Of a stretch of DNA of 64,000 nucleotides, positions 46,505-59,923 are shown one piece after another (within the stretch, counting starts at the first letter, position 1; the number at the start of each line of letters is the position of its first letter). The position numbers and the translations under genes are program-made. Under the pieces are notes generated by a model, which was not told where the DNA came from, searched no databases, and saw nothing but the letters and a program-made list of their open reading frames with translations. The DNA is from Luteimonas sp. MC1825 (GTDB taxonomy: Bacteria; Pseudomonadota; Gammaproteobacteria; Xanthomonadales; Xanthomonadaceae), in the NCBI RefSeq assembly GCF_014764385.1, contig NZ_CP061714.1:1550001-1614000 (forward strand). The letters are read 5' to 3'.

Positions 46505-46566
46505 TCACGAACGGGCGCTCCCCTGCCCGCTTTTCTCCCGCTGAAACAACAACTTGCCGCCGACCA

Positions 46567-47625
46567 TCAGCCGCCGAACAGTGCCCGCATGGACGCCTCG
46601 TCCGGACGCTCGACAACACCCTTCTCGGTCACGATGGCGTCGATCAGCGCGGCGGGGGTCACATCGAACACCGGGTTCCACGCCTTGATGCCGTCGGCCG
46701 CGACGCGCTGGCCGGCGACGCCGAGCAGTTCGCCCGGATCGCGCTCCTCGATTTCGATGAAGTCGCCCGAAGGCGTGGCCATGTCCACCGTCGACGCCGG
46801 CGCCACCACCATGAACCTGCGGCCATGGAAGCGCGCCGAAATCGCCAGCTGGTAGGTGCCGATCTTGTTGGCGACATCGCCGTTGGCGCAGATGCGGTCG
46901 GCACCGACCACCACCCAGTCGACCTCGCCCCCCTTGAGCAGATGCGAGGCCGCCGCGTCTGCAATGAGCGTGGCATCGATGCCATCCTCCTGCAGCTCCC
47001 AGGCGGTGAGACGCGAGCCCTGCATCCACGGCCGTGTCTCGTCGGCGAACACGCGCTCGATGCGCCCCTGCGCCACACCGGCGCGGATCACGCCGAGCGC
47101 GGTGCCGAAGCCGGCGGTTGCCAGCGAGCCGGTATTGCAGTGGGTCAGCACGCCACTGCCGGGCGCGATCAGCGCCGCGCCGAGCGCGCCCATGCGGCGG
47201 TTGGCGGCGAGGTCCTCGGTTTCGATGGCGCGCGCCTCATGCTCCAGCACCTCGCGCCAGTCGGATCCCGCGACCACGAGCGCGCCGCGCATGCGCGCCA
47301 ACGCCCAGGCCAGGTTGACCGCTGTCGGACGCGCGGCATTGAGGCGCTGCATCGCCGGCGCCAGCGCGGCGGCGGCGGCGACACCGTCGCCCGCCGCGAC
47401 CTGCTGCCCGGCGAGCACCACGCCCCAGGCCGCGGCGATGCCGATCGCGGGCGCCCCACGCACGGCCAATGCGTGGATCGCGGCGGCGACCGCGTCGCTG
47501 TCGCCGCAGGACAGGTATTCGACCACGAGCGGCAGCTTGCGCTGGTCGAGGAGTTCCAGCGCGCTGCCGGTCCAGCGGATCGGGCGGATGCGGTCGTAGC
47601 GGGCGTAATCGATCGTGGTGTCCAT
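46567..47625 (-). CDS. mtnA: S-methyl-5-thioribose-1-phosphate isomerase
   Basis: The 352-residue enzyme isomerises methylthioribose-1-phosphate to the ribulose form in the methionine salvage pathway, recycling the methylthio group left by polyamine synthesis. Family segments are [20 protein letters not shown], the catalytic cysteine in [20 protein letters not shown] and the catalytic aspartate in [20 protein letters not shown]. It resembles eIF2B subunits in fold, as expected. It stands between epmA and gyrA, all on the minus strand. With the metH operon at 9-13.6 kb, this makes two methionine-cycle loci in one window, far apart. Confidence 0.95.
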   Translation of the reverse strand: MDTTIDYARYDRIRPIRWTGSALELLDQRKLPLVVEYLSCGDSDAVAAAIHALAVRGAPAIGIAAAWGVVLAGQQVAAGDGVAAAAALAPAMQRLNAARPTAVNLAWALARMRGALVVAGSDWREVLEHEARAIETEDLAANRRMGALGAALIAPGSGVLTHCNTGSLATAGFGTALGVIRAGVAQGRIERVFADETRPWMQGSRLTAWELQEDGIDATLIADAAASHLLKGGEVDWVVVGADRICANGDVANKIGTYQLAISARFHGRRFMVVAPASTVDMATPSGDFIEIEERDPGELLGVAGQRVAADGIKAWNPVFDVTPAALIDAIVTEKGVVERPDEASMRALFGG

Positions 47626-47654
47626 GCGGCCAGTTTACCGGCTGCGGCGCGACC

Positions 47655-51749
<4,095 letters not shown>

Positions 51750-51768
51750 CGTGCTCTCCGGTACAGGT

Positions 51769-54700
51769 TCAGGCGGCGCCGGCCAGGCGGGCCGCCTCGG
51801 CGAGGTCGACCGAGACCAGCCTGCTCACGCCGGGCTCACGCATGGTAACGCCCGACAGCTGCGTCGCGGCCTCCATGGTCGCCTTGTTGTGGGTGACGAA
51901 CAGGAACTGCACCTTCTGGCTCATCTCGGACACCATCGCCGTGAAGCGGCCGACGTTGGCTTCGTCGAGCGGTGCGTCCACTTCGTCCAGCAGGCAGAAG
52001 GGCGCCGGATTGAGCTGGAAGATCGCGAACACCAGCGCCACCGCGGTCATCGCCTTCTCGCCGCCGGACAGCAGGGAGATGTTCGACACGCGCTTGCCCG
52101 GGGGCCGCGCCATGATCGCCACGCCGGTGTCCAGCAGGTCCTCGCCGGTGAGCTCCAGGTAGGCGTGCCCGCCGCCGAAGAGGCGCGGATAGATCTCCTG
52201 CACGCCGGAATTGACGCGGTCGAAGGTGTCCTTGAAACGGCCGCGCGTCTCGCGGTCGATCTTGCGGATCGCGTCCTCGAGGGTGTCGAGCGCCGAGGTG
52301 AGGTCGGCGTCCTGGCTGTCGAGGTATTCCTTGCGCTGCGCGGCTTCGGCATGCTCCTGGATCGCGGCCAGGTTGACCGGTTCCAGGCGGCGCAGGCGGT
52401 TGTCGAAGTCCTGCACCTGCTTGCCGGCGGCCTCGACCTCGGCATCTTCGGCGAGGCCTGCGACCACGTCCTCGAGCACGAAGCCGGCCTCGACGACCGC
52501 GGCGGCCAGCTGCTCGGCGTGGATCACCAGCGCCTGCTGGTCGAGCCGGCGCTGGGCGATGGCTTCACGCTGGGTAATGGCCTGCTCGTCGCGCTGGTGG
52601 CGGACCTGTTCGTACTCGCGCAGGCCGGCATCGACGCCTTCCAGCGCGCTGCGCGCCTGGGCCAGCGTCTGTTCGGCGCGGACGCGCTCGGCGAGGGCCA
52701 GCTGGCGCTGCTGCTCGAGCGTTTCGACCGGGGTGTCGCCTTCGGCGAGCTGCGCGGCGATCTCGCCCAGGCGGGTATCGAGCTGGCCGCGCTGCCCCCC
52801 CATGCGCAACAGCGCCTGGCGCAGCGCGGTCACCTGGGTGCGCTGCGATTCCAGCTGCAGGGCCAGCGCGTGGGCCTGCTCGCGTGACTCGCGGGCCGCA
52901 CTGCGCGCGGCATCGCGGGCCTCGCTGAGGCGCGCGCGCTCGGCGTCGAGCTCGCGCCGCGTGGCTTCCAGGTCGCCCATGCGCGTGACCGCGTCTTCCA
53001 GGCGGCCACGGGCCTCGCGCGCCTGTTCGCCGCTGGTCGCGAGCGTTTCGGCGAGTTGCGCCAGCTCGACGTCGATGTTCCCGATGCGGTTGCGCGCGGC
53101 GTCCAGGCGGCCCTGCTGGCCCTGCATCTGGCCGGCGAGCTCCGAGACCGTGCGATGCGCCTGGTAGACCTGGCGCTGCACGTCCTCGCGCGCCTGTTCG
53201 GCCGCGAGCAGGCGCTCGCGGCCGCTGCCCTGGGCTTCCTCGAGCTCCGCCTCGCGGGCCTGCAATTCTTCGATGCGCTCGCGCAGGCCCTGGATCTCGC
53301 GCTCGCGCAGCAGCGCGCCCTGGCGCGCGGCGCCCGAGCGCAGCACGCGCAGCCAGCCGGCGCCGAAGCGCTCGCCGTCGCGGGTGATCACCGAGTCGGC
53401 GGGATCCAGTCGCGCCTGGAGTGCTCGCGCTTCGTCGAGCGACTCGGCCACGTGCAGGCGCGATAGCAGGCGACGGATCGCCAGCGGGCCGCGCACGCGG
53501 GCGGCGAGCGAGGTCGGCGCGAAATCCACATCGCCGGCCGCCGACGACACCAGCGCGATGCGCCCGTCGCCGAGATCGGCCAGCGCTTCCACCAGCGACT
53601 CCGGGCTGTCGACCAGCACGCCTTCGATCATCTGCCCGAGCGCGCCCTCGACCGCGTTCTCCCAGCCGGCCTCGACCTGCAGTGCCTCGCCGACGCGGGT
53701 GCCGGAATCCAGGCCGTGCTGGCGAAGCCAGGCCATGGCCGCGCCCTGCTCCTGGCCGAGCGCGGCGTGCTGCAGGGTTTCCAGCGAGGACAGCCGGCCG
53801 CGCGCTTCCTGCGCCTCCTTGCGCACGTCCGACAGCGCCTGCTGACCGGCGCGCTGCTGGTCCTGGAGTTCGAGCGCGGCCTGCTTGCGCGCCTCCAGGC
53901 CTTCACCCAGGGCCTCGATGGCGATGGTCTGTGTTTCGTGCTGGGCGGCCGCGGCTTCAAAGGCTTCGGCAAGCGCATCGAGGTCGAGCGCGGCACGCTC
54001 GGCGGACAGCTGCCCGCGACGGCGATCGGCTTCGAGCGACTGGCGGTCGAGATAATCGACGCGGGTGCGCTCGACGTCGCCGGCACGCGCGGCCTCGGAC
54101 TGGCCGCGGCTGTGCGCATCCCAACGCTCCTGCCAGCCGGCCAGCGCGGCTTCGGCGTCGCGCAGCGCGTCCTGGCGGGCGCTGTCGTCCTCGCGCAGCA
54201 TCTCCAGCGCGGGTTCGGCCTCGGCCACGGATTCCGCCAGGATCGCGAGTCGCTCCTCGTCGCCGCTGATGTGCTGGCCGATCTCCGCCAGCGCGTCCTC
54301 GGCCTCTTCGCGGGCGCGCAGCAGGCGCTGCGACAGCTCGCGCTGGTGCGCGATCTGCTGCTCGACGCGCGCCAGCATGCCGCCGACCTCGTAGCCGGCG
54401 GCCTGCGCCGCGTTGAGCGCCTCCATGGCCTCCTCGCGCCGCACGCGCCCGCTCTCGATCTCGCGCTCGGCTTCGCGCTGCTCGGCGATCAGCTGCTGCA
54501 GGCGGGTCTCTTCCTGCGACAGCCCTTCGCGCAGGCTGGACAGCTTCGCGTCCAGCGCGCGGAATTCCAGCGCCTTCCACTCGGCATCGCGGATCCGGCG
54601 CTCGGCCTGGATGGCGGTGTACTGCTCGGCCTGGCGCGCCTGGCGCGCCAGGTGGCCGAGCTGCTTGCCGACCTCCTCGCGCAGGTCGCCGAGGCGATCC

Positions 54701-55272
54701 AGGTTCTCGCGGGTGTGGCGGATGCGCGTCTCGGTCTCCTTGCGCCGCTCCTTGTACTTGGAGATGCCGGCGGCCTCCTCCAGGTACACGCGCAGGTCCT
54801 CGGGCTTGGCCTCGATGATCTGGCTGATCATCCCCTGCTCGATGATCGAATAGCTGCGCGGCCCCAGGCCGGTGCCCAGGAACAGATCGGTGATGTCGCG
54901 GCGCCGGCACTTCGCCCCGTTCAGGTAATAGCTGCTCTGGCCGTCGCGCGACACCAGGCGCTTGACCGAAATTTCGTTGAAGGCGGCGAACTCGCCGGTG
55001 ATGGTGTGGTCGCTGTTGTCGAAGACCAGCTCTACGGTGGCCTGCGAAACCGGCTTGCGGGCGGTCGATCCGGAGAAGATCACGTCGGTCAGCGAGTCGC
55101 CGCGCAGGCGGCTGGCCGAGCTCTCGCCCATCACCCAGCGCACGGCGTCGATGATGTTCGACTTGCCGCAGCCGTTCGGACCGACCACGCCGGTCATGTT
55201 GGTCGGCAGGTGCAGCGTGGTGGGATCGACGAAGGATTTGAAGCCGGAAAGCTTGATCGTGGACAGGCGCAT
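51769..55272 (-). CDS. smc: Chromosome segregation protein SMC
   Basis: This 1167-residue ATPase compacts and separates chromosomes. The N-terminal head has Walker A GPNGCGKSNIIDAVRWVMGE (31-50). Two long coiled coils (about residues 165-500 and 660-1010) flank the hinge around 510-640 (QHGLDSGTRVGEALQVEAGW). The C-terminal head carries the signature LLSGGEKAMTAVAL and Walker B FCLLDEVDAPLDEANV. The start at 55272 is fixed by MRLSTIKLSGFKSF. The gene starts a run of eight same-strand genes ending with pbpC. scpA and scpB are not in the window. Confidence 0.96.
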   Translation of the reverse strand: MRLSTIKLSGFKSFVDPTTLHLPTNMTGVVGPNGCGKSNIIDAVRWVMGESSASRLRGDSLTDVIFSGSTARKPVSQATVELVFDNSDHTITGEFAAFNEISVKRLVSRDGQSSYYLNGAKCRRRDITDLFLGTGLGPRSYSIIEQGMISQIIEAKPEDLRVYLEEAAGISKYKERRKETETRIRHTRENLDRLGDLREEVGKQLGHLARQARQAEQYTAIQAERRIRDAEWKALEFRALDAKLSSLREGLSQEETRLQQLIAEQREAEREIESGRVRREEAMEALNAAQAAGYEVGGMLARVEQQIAHQRELSQRLLRAREEAEDALAEIGQHISGDEERLAILAESVAEAEPALEMLREDDSARQDALRDAEAALAGWQERWDAHSRGQSEAARAGDVERTRVDYLDRQSLEADRRRGQLSAERAALDLDALAEAFEAAAAQHETQTIAIEALGEGLEARKQAALELQDQQRAGQQALSDVRKEAQEARGRLSSLETLQHAALGQEQGAAMAWLRQHGLDSGTRVGEALQVEAGWENAVEGALGQMIEGVLVDSPESLVEALADLGDGRIALVSSAAGDVDFAPTSLAARVRGPLAIRRLLSRLHVAESLDEARALQARLDPADSVITRDGERFGAGWLRVLRSGAARQGALLREREIQGLRERIEELQAREAELEEAQGSGRERLLAAEQAREDVQRQVYQAHRTVSELAGQMQGQQGRLDAARNRIGNIDVELAQLAETLATSGEQAREARGRLEDAVTRMGDLEATRRELDAERARLSEARDAARSAARESREQAHALALQLESQRTQVTALRQALLRMGGQRGQLDTRLGEIAAQLAEGDTPVETLEQQRQLALAERVRAEQTLAQARSALEGVDAGLREYEQVRHQRDEQAITQREAIAQRRLDQQALVIHAEQLAAAVVEAGFVLEDVVAGLAEDAEVEAAGKQVQDFDNRLRRLEPVNLAAIQEHAEAAQRKEYLDSQDADLTSALDTLEDAIRKIDRETRGRFKDTFDRVNSGVQEIYPRLFGGGHAYLELTGEDLLDTGVAIMARPPGKRVSNISLLSGGEKAMTAVALVFAIFQLNPAPFCLLDEVDAPLDEANVGRFTAMVSEMSQKVQFLFVTHNKATMEAATQLSGVTMREPGVSRLVSVDLAEAARLAGAA

Positions 55273-55317
55273 GCGACGGTCTGGGGGCCTCGGCGGCGGC
55301 AGGCCGCAACAATCTCG

Positions 55318-55323
55318 AGTATA
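55318..55323 (-). promoter_or_regulatory. Candidate -10 box of smc
   Basis: On the minus strand this reads TATACT, 45 bp before the smc ATG. The hexamer 17 bp upstream is GACTCG, so a consensus -35 is missing. Confidence 0.4.
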
Positions 55324-55487
55324 GCGGCACCTCCGCGGCGCGAGTCCGCCCCCCCGCGGCCCTTGCCGGCCCCGGCGGCCGGCCTGCAGGTGCGGCACTC
55401 CCCGACCGCCGGCCGCGCCTGCAGCCGATACGCGCCCTGACCGGGGACGACGCAGGCTGGCACGGCGCCCGAACGGAGAACCGCGCC

Positions 55488-56390
55488 ATGATACGTCGCC
55501 CTACACGCCGCCCCGACACCCTGCGCGTGGCCGTGCTGGCCTGGGCCTGTGCCTGTGCCTCGGCCGCCGCACCGGTGCCAGCCGCGCAGCCCGGCCTGAT
55601 GCAGGCCGCGGCCGTCAACGATGCGCCCGCGGACGCCCCTCCGGGTGACATCGCCGGCTACTGGATCAGCGAGAAGCTCGACGGCGTTCGCGGTCGCTGG
55701 GATGGCCGCCGGCTGTGGACGCGCGCGGGGCATGCCATCGATCCGCCCGACTGGTTCACGGCCGGCTGGCCGCAAAAGGCCATGGACGGCGAACTCTGGC
55801 TGGGCCGCGGACGCTTCGACGAGGTCGCCGCCCTGCTGCGCCGCAGCAGCAACGACGACGCCTGGCGCGCGGTCCGCTTCCTGGTGTTCGATCTCCCCGG
55901 ACACGGTGGACCGTTCGCCGCGCGGGTCGAGGCCATGCGCACGCTGCCGGGCGCCGGCGCGCCGCCCTGGCTGCGCGCAGTGGCGCAATCCCAGGTGGCC
56001 GATGCAGCGGGCCTGCAGGCGCGGCTGGCGGCGGTGCTGGCCGCCGGAGGCGAAGGACTGATGCTGCACCACGGGGCCGCCCTGTACACCGCCGGACGCA
56101 GCGAAGGCCTCCGCAAACTCAAGCCGCATGACGATGCCGAGGCGCGTGTGCTGGCCCACCTGCCCGGCAACGGCAAATACGCCGGCATGCTTGGAGCGCT
56201 GCTGGTGGAGCGGGCCGACGGGGCGCGTTTCCGGTTGGGCAGCGGCTTGAGCGATGCCGAACGCGCCACGCCGCCGCCCGTGGGCAGCCTCGTCACCTAT
56301 CGCTACAACGGCTACACCGGCAACGGACTACCTCGGTTCGCGCGCTTCCTGCGCATCCGCACGCCCGCGGAAGCGCCCGGGCAGCGTTGA
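55488..56390 (+). CDS. ATP-dependent DNA ligase with signal peptide (Lig E type)
   Basis: This 300-residue minimal ligase keeps only the adenylation and OB-fold domains. The active-site Lys63 is in SEKLDGVRGRWDG, with MDGELWLGRG, VFDLPGH, GGEGLMLHH and the second lysine pair in LRKLKPHDDAEA. Residues 1-33 form a Tat-less Sec-type signal peptide (RVAVLAWACACASAAAPVPAA), so the enzyme is probably periplasmic. Lig E-type enzymes are known to carry such leaders and have been proposed to act on DNA outside the cytoplasm, for example during uptake or in biofilms. It diverges from smc. Confidence 0.9.
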   Translation: MIRRPTRRPDTLRVAVLAWACACASAAAPVPAAQPGLMQAAAVNDAPADAPPGDIAGYWISEKLDGVRGRWDGRRLWTRAGHAIDPPDWFTAGWPQKAMDGELWLGRGRFDEVAALLRRSSNDDAWRAVRFLVFDLPGHGGPFAARVEAMRTLPGAGAPPWLRAVAQSQVADAAGLQARLAAVLAAGGEGLMLHHGAALYTAGRSEGLRKLKPHDDAEARVLAHLPGNGKYAGMLGALLVERADGARFRLGSGLSDAERATPPPVGSLVTYRYNGYTGNGLPRFARFLRIRTPAEAPGQR

Positions 56391-56414
56391 CCCGAATACG
56401 CCGCGCGCACCGCG

Positions 56415-57533
<1,119 letters not shown>

Positions 57534-57586
57534 CTCCCATGCGTGGAAACAGGCGCGCGAAGCAGCGTCGCGCGTCGCGCCCGGCC

Positions 57587-57618
57587 TTGACAACGCACCG
57601 GACGGCTTCCGCTATTCT
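57587..57618 (+). promoter_or_regulatory. Candidate promoter of the GH1 gene
   Basis: TTGACA (57587-57592) is a perfect -35 hexamer. The best -10 (TATTCT, 57613-57618) is 20 bp away, wider than optimal. A LacI-type operator begins five bases further downstream. Confidence 0.45.
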
Positions 57619-57622
57619 GGCA

Positions 57623-57636
57623 TGTAACCGCTTCCA
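57623..57636. promoter_or_regulatory. LacI-family operator
   Basis: TGTAACCGCTTCCA fits the TGnAAnCGnTTnCA pattern of LacI/GalR-family operators at every fixed position, with the central CG. It lies just downstream of the predicted -10 and 28 bp before the beta-glucosidase ATG, so a LacI-type repressor should control that gene and perhaps the divergent ATPase. The repressor gene is not in the window. Confidence 0.75.
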
Positions 57637-57663
57637 GCCCGCACGACTCCGGACCTGCCAACG

Positions 57664-59043
57664 ATGCCGACCGATGCTCCCCCGACCCGCGACCTGCGCT
57701 TCCCGGAGGGCTTCCTCTGGGGCGCCGCCACCGCCGCGCACCAGATCGAGGGATCGCCCATGGCCGACGGCGCCGGCCCGAGCATCTGGACGCGCTTCGC
57801 GCATACCCCGGGCATGACCTTGAACGGCGACACCGGCGATGTCGCCTGCGACCACTACAACCGCTGGAAGGAAGACGTGGCGCTGATGCGCGAGCTCGGC
57901 CTGAAGGCCTACCGCTTCAGCGTGTCGTGGTCGCGGATCCATCCCGAGGGCATCGGCCGCGTCAACCAGGCCGGCGTGGATTTCTACTCGCGGCTGGTCG
58001 ACGAACTGCTGGCCAACGACATCGAGCCCTTGCTCACGTTGTTCCACTGGGACCTGCCCGCGGCCCTGGACGACAGGGGCGGCTGGCTCAACCGCGACTG
58101 CGCCGACTGGTTCGCCGAATACGGCACCACCCTGTACCGCGCGCTCGACGGGCGGGTGAAGAAGTGGGTGACGCTCAACGAGCCGTGGGTGATCACCGAT
58201 GGAGGCTACCTGCACGGCGCGCTGGCACCCGGCCACCGCAGCCGCTACGAGGCACCCATCGCCTCGCACAACCTGATGCGCGCGCATGGCGCCGCGGTGC
58301 AGGCGTACCGCGCGGAGGGCCGGCACGAGATCGGGCTGGTGGTCAACATCGAGCCCAAGCATCCGGCCAGCGACTCGACTGAAGACGCCGCCGCGGTCAT
58401 GCGCGCGCACGCCTACATGAACGAGCAGTACCTGCACCCCGCCCTGCTCGGCTGCTACCCACCCGAGCTTGCCGAGGTGTTCGGCGACGCCTGGCCCGAG
58501 ATCGATGCCGCCGACTTCGAACTGATCCGCCAGCCGCTGGATTTCGTCGGCATCAACTACTACACGCGCAGCGTGACCCGCGCCGACGCCAGCTACCCGC
58601 TGCGCGCCGGCGCCGTGCGCCAGCCGGGTGCCACCTACACCGAAACCGGCTGGGAAGTGTTCCCCAAGGCGCTCACCGAACTGCTGCTCTGGTTCAAGGA
58701 CACCTACGGCGACCTGCCCCTGTACATCACCGAGAACGGCGCGGCGTTCTTCGACCCGCCGGTGGCGGAGGGCGGCCGCGTGCGCGACCCGTTGCGCATC
58801 GATTACCTGCGCAAGCACATCAGCGCGGTGCACGACGCCATCGCCGCGGGCGTCGACGTGCGTGGCTACATGGCCTGGTCGCTGCTCGACAACCTGGAAT
58901 GGTCGTTGGGCTACTCCAAGCGCTTCGGCATCGTGCACGTCGACTACGCCACCCAGCAGCGCACGCCGAAGGACAGTGCGCGCTGGTACTCGGGGGTCAT
59001 CGCCAGCAACGGGCGTGCACTCGCCGACCCGCTGCCCTACTGA
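57664..59043 (+). CDS. GH1 family beta-glucosidase
   Basis: The 459-residue (beta/alpha)8 hydrolase has the acid/base Glu173 in WVTLNEPWV and the nucleophile Glu357 in LYITENGAAFF, plus the N-terminal signature FPEGFLWGAATAAHQIEGS and the C-terminal GYMAWSLLDNLEWSLGYSKRFG. No signal peptide is present, so it acts in the cytoplasm on imported beta-glucosides such as cellobiose. It is controlled from the LacI-type operator upstream. The 6-phosphogluconolactonase downstream on the same strand would take glucose-derived carbon into the Entner-Doudoroff or pentose phosphate route. Confidence 0.95.
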   Translation: MPTDAPPTRDLRFPEGFLWGAATAAHQIEGSPMADGAGPSIWTRFAHTPGMTLNGDTGDVACDHYNRWKEDVALMRELGLKAYRFSVSWSRIHPEGIGRVNQAGVDFYSRLVDELLANDIEPLLTLFHWDLPAALDDRGGWLNRDCADWFAEYGTTLYRALDGRVKKWVTLNEPWVITDGGYLHGALAPGHRSRYEAPIASHNLMRAHGAAVQAYRAEGRHEIGLVVNIEPKHPASDSTEDAAAVMRAHAYMNEQYLHPALLGCYPPELAEVFGDAWPEIDAADFELIRQPLDFVGINYYTRSVTRADASYPLRAGAVRQPGATYTETGWEVFPKALTELLLWFKDTYGDLPLYITENGAAFFDPPVAEGGRVRDPLRIDYLRKHISAVHDAIAAGVDVRGYMAWSLLDNLEWSLGYSKRFGIVHVDYATQQRTPKDSARWYSGVIASNGRALADPLPY

Positions 59044-59057
59044 CCCACGGAGGCGCC

Positions 59058-59084
59058 GACATGCACGACATGTACGACATGCAC
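59058..59084 (+). repeat. Triple 9-bp tandem repeat at the start of the small ORF
   Basis: Three head-to-tail copies of GACATGYAC occur, each carrying an in-frame ATG that codes for M-H/Y-D units. They provide three alternative start codons for the 31-codon ORF. Confidence 0.7.
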
Positions 59085-59156
59085 CCGCTGTCCGGCGCCC
59101 ACGCCCACCCTGCACCGCTGCCGGCACTCGCCACGCCGCGTCGGCGCGCCGTGTGA
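59061..59156 (+). CDS. Small Met/His-rich ORF coupled to pgl
   Basis: This is a 31-codon ORF starting MHDMYDMHPLSGAHAHPAP, then a Pro/Ala tail ending RRRAV. GGAGG lies seven bases before the first ATG, the best ribosome-binding site in this region. Its stop overlaps the GTG start of the 6-phosphogluconolactonase gene (GTGA), so translation of this ORF would bring ribosomes to pgl. Four His and three Met fall in the first 16 residues. I recognise no family. It may be a coupling leader peptide, a real small protein or the eroded N-terminus of something else. The function, if any, is unknown. Confidence 0.5.
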   Translation: MHDMYDMHPLSGAHAHPAPLPALATPRRRAV

Positions 59157-59896
59157 GCGGACGCGGCGCCGTGCACGCCGGTGACACCCTGCTCGAGGGC
59201 CGCGTGCAGTTCCAGGCGTTCCAGGACGCCACGCAATGGGCCTGGGCGGCCGCGGTGTCGATCTCCGCGGCGCTCAAGCGCGACCTGGAGCAGCAACCGC
59301 GCGCCCGCCTGCTGCTGTCGGGCGGCCACACCCCGGGCCCGGCCTATGACGCGCTGTCGCGGGCACCGATCGAATGGGATCGCGTCGATGTGGCGCTGGT
59401 GGACGAACGCTGGCTGCTGCCCGAAGACGCTGACAGCAATGCCCGCCTCGTGCGCGACACGCTGCTGCGCAATCACGCCGCGCGCGCGCGCTTCGAAGCG
59501 ATCACCCGCGCCGGGCGCAGCATCGAGGAGGCGGTGACCACCGCCAACATGCACGCGCGGCAGGCCGCGGGCGTGGTCGTGCTGGGCATGGGCGAGGACG
59601 GGCATACGGCGTCGCTGTTCCCGGGCATGCGCGGGCTGGACGACGCGCTCGCATCGACGCGCGCCTACGTCGCGGTGGACGCCCGCGGTTGCGCGGCTGC
59701 CGGCGAATGGCCGCGCCGCATCAGCATGACGCCGGCCGGCATGGCGCCAGCGCACAGCCGCTTCCTGCTGATCCGCGGCCTGCACAAGCGCGCCCTGCTC
59801 GAGCGAGTGCTGGACGGCGACGACCCCGCGGAGTTCCCCGTGCGCATCGCGTTCCTGACCCCGGGCGCACCGCTGCGCATCCTGTGGTGTCCCTGA
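59153..59896 (+). CDS. pgl: 6-phosphogluconolactonase
   Basis: The 247-residue enzyme hydrolyses 6-phosphogluconolactone to 6-phosphogluconate. The family signature GMGEDGHTASLFPGM is near residue 144, with ARLLLSGGHTPGPAYDAL, VDVALVDERWL and ADSNARLVRDTLL earlier. These match the glucosamine-6-phosphate isomerase/6PGL superfamily and specifically the bacterial Pgl (DevB) type. The start is taken as GTG at 59153, overlapping the stop of the small ORF; no RBS lies right before it, which favours coupling. A much longer frame from 58628 is antisense-free but overlaps the GH1 gene and is spurious. It follows the GH1 gene on the same strand. Confidence 0.88.
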   Translation: MSGRGAVHAGDTLLEGRVQFQAFQDATQWAWAAAVSISAALKRDLEQQPRARLLLSGGHTPGPAYDALSRAPIEWDRVDVALVDERWLLPEDADSNARLVRDTLLRNHAARARFEAITRAGRSIEEAVTTANMHARQAAGVVVLGMGEDGHTASLFPGMRGLDDALASTRAYVAVDARGCAAAGEWPRRISMTPAGMAPAHSRFLLIRGLHKRALLERVLDGDDPAEFPVRIAFLTPGAPLRILWCP

Positions 59897-59923
59897 CCGC
59901 GCGCGGCGCTCCCTCGTGGCGAC

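Noticed and set aside
59897..59923. Hairpin between pgl and the ATP-grasp gene
   Set aside because: The 27-bp convergent gap has no stem longer than a few bases.
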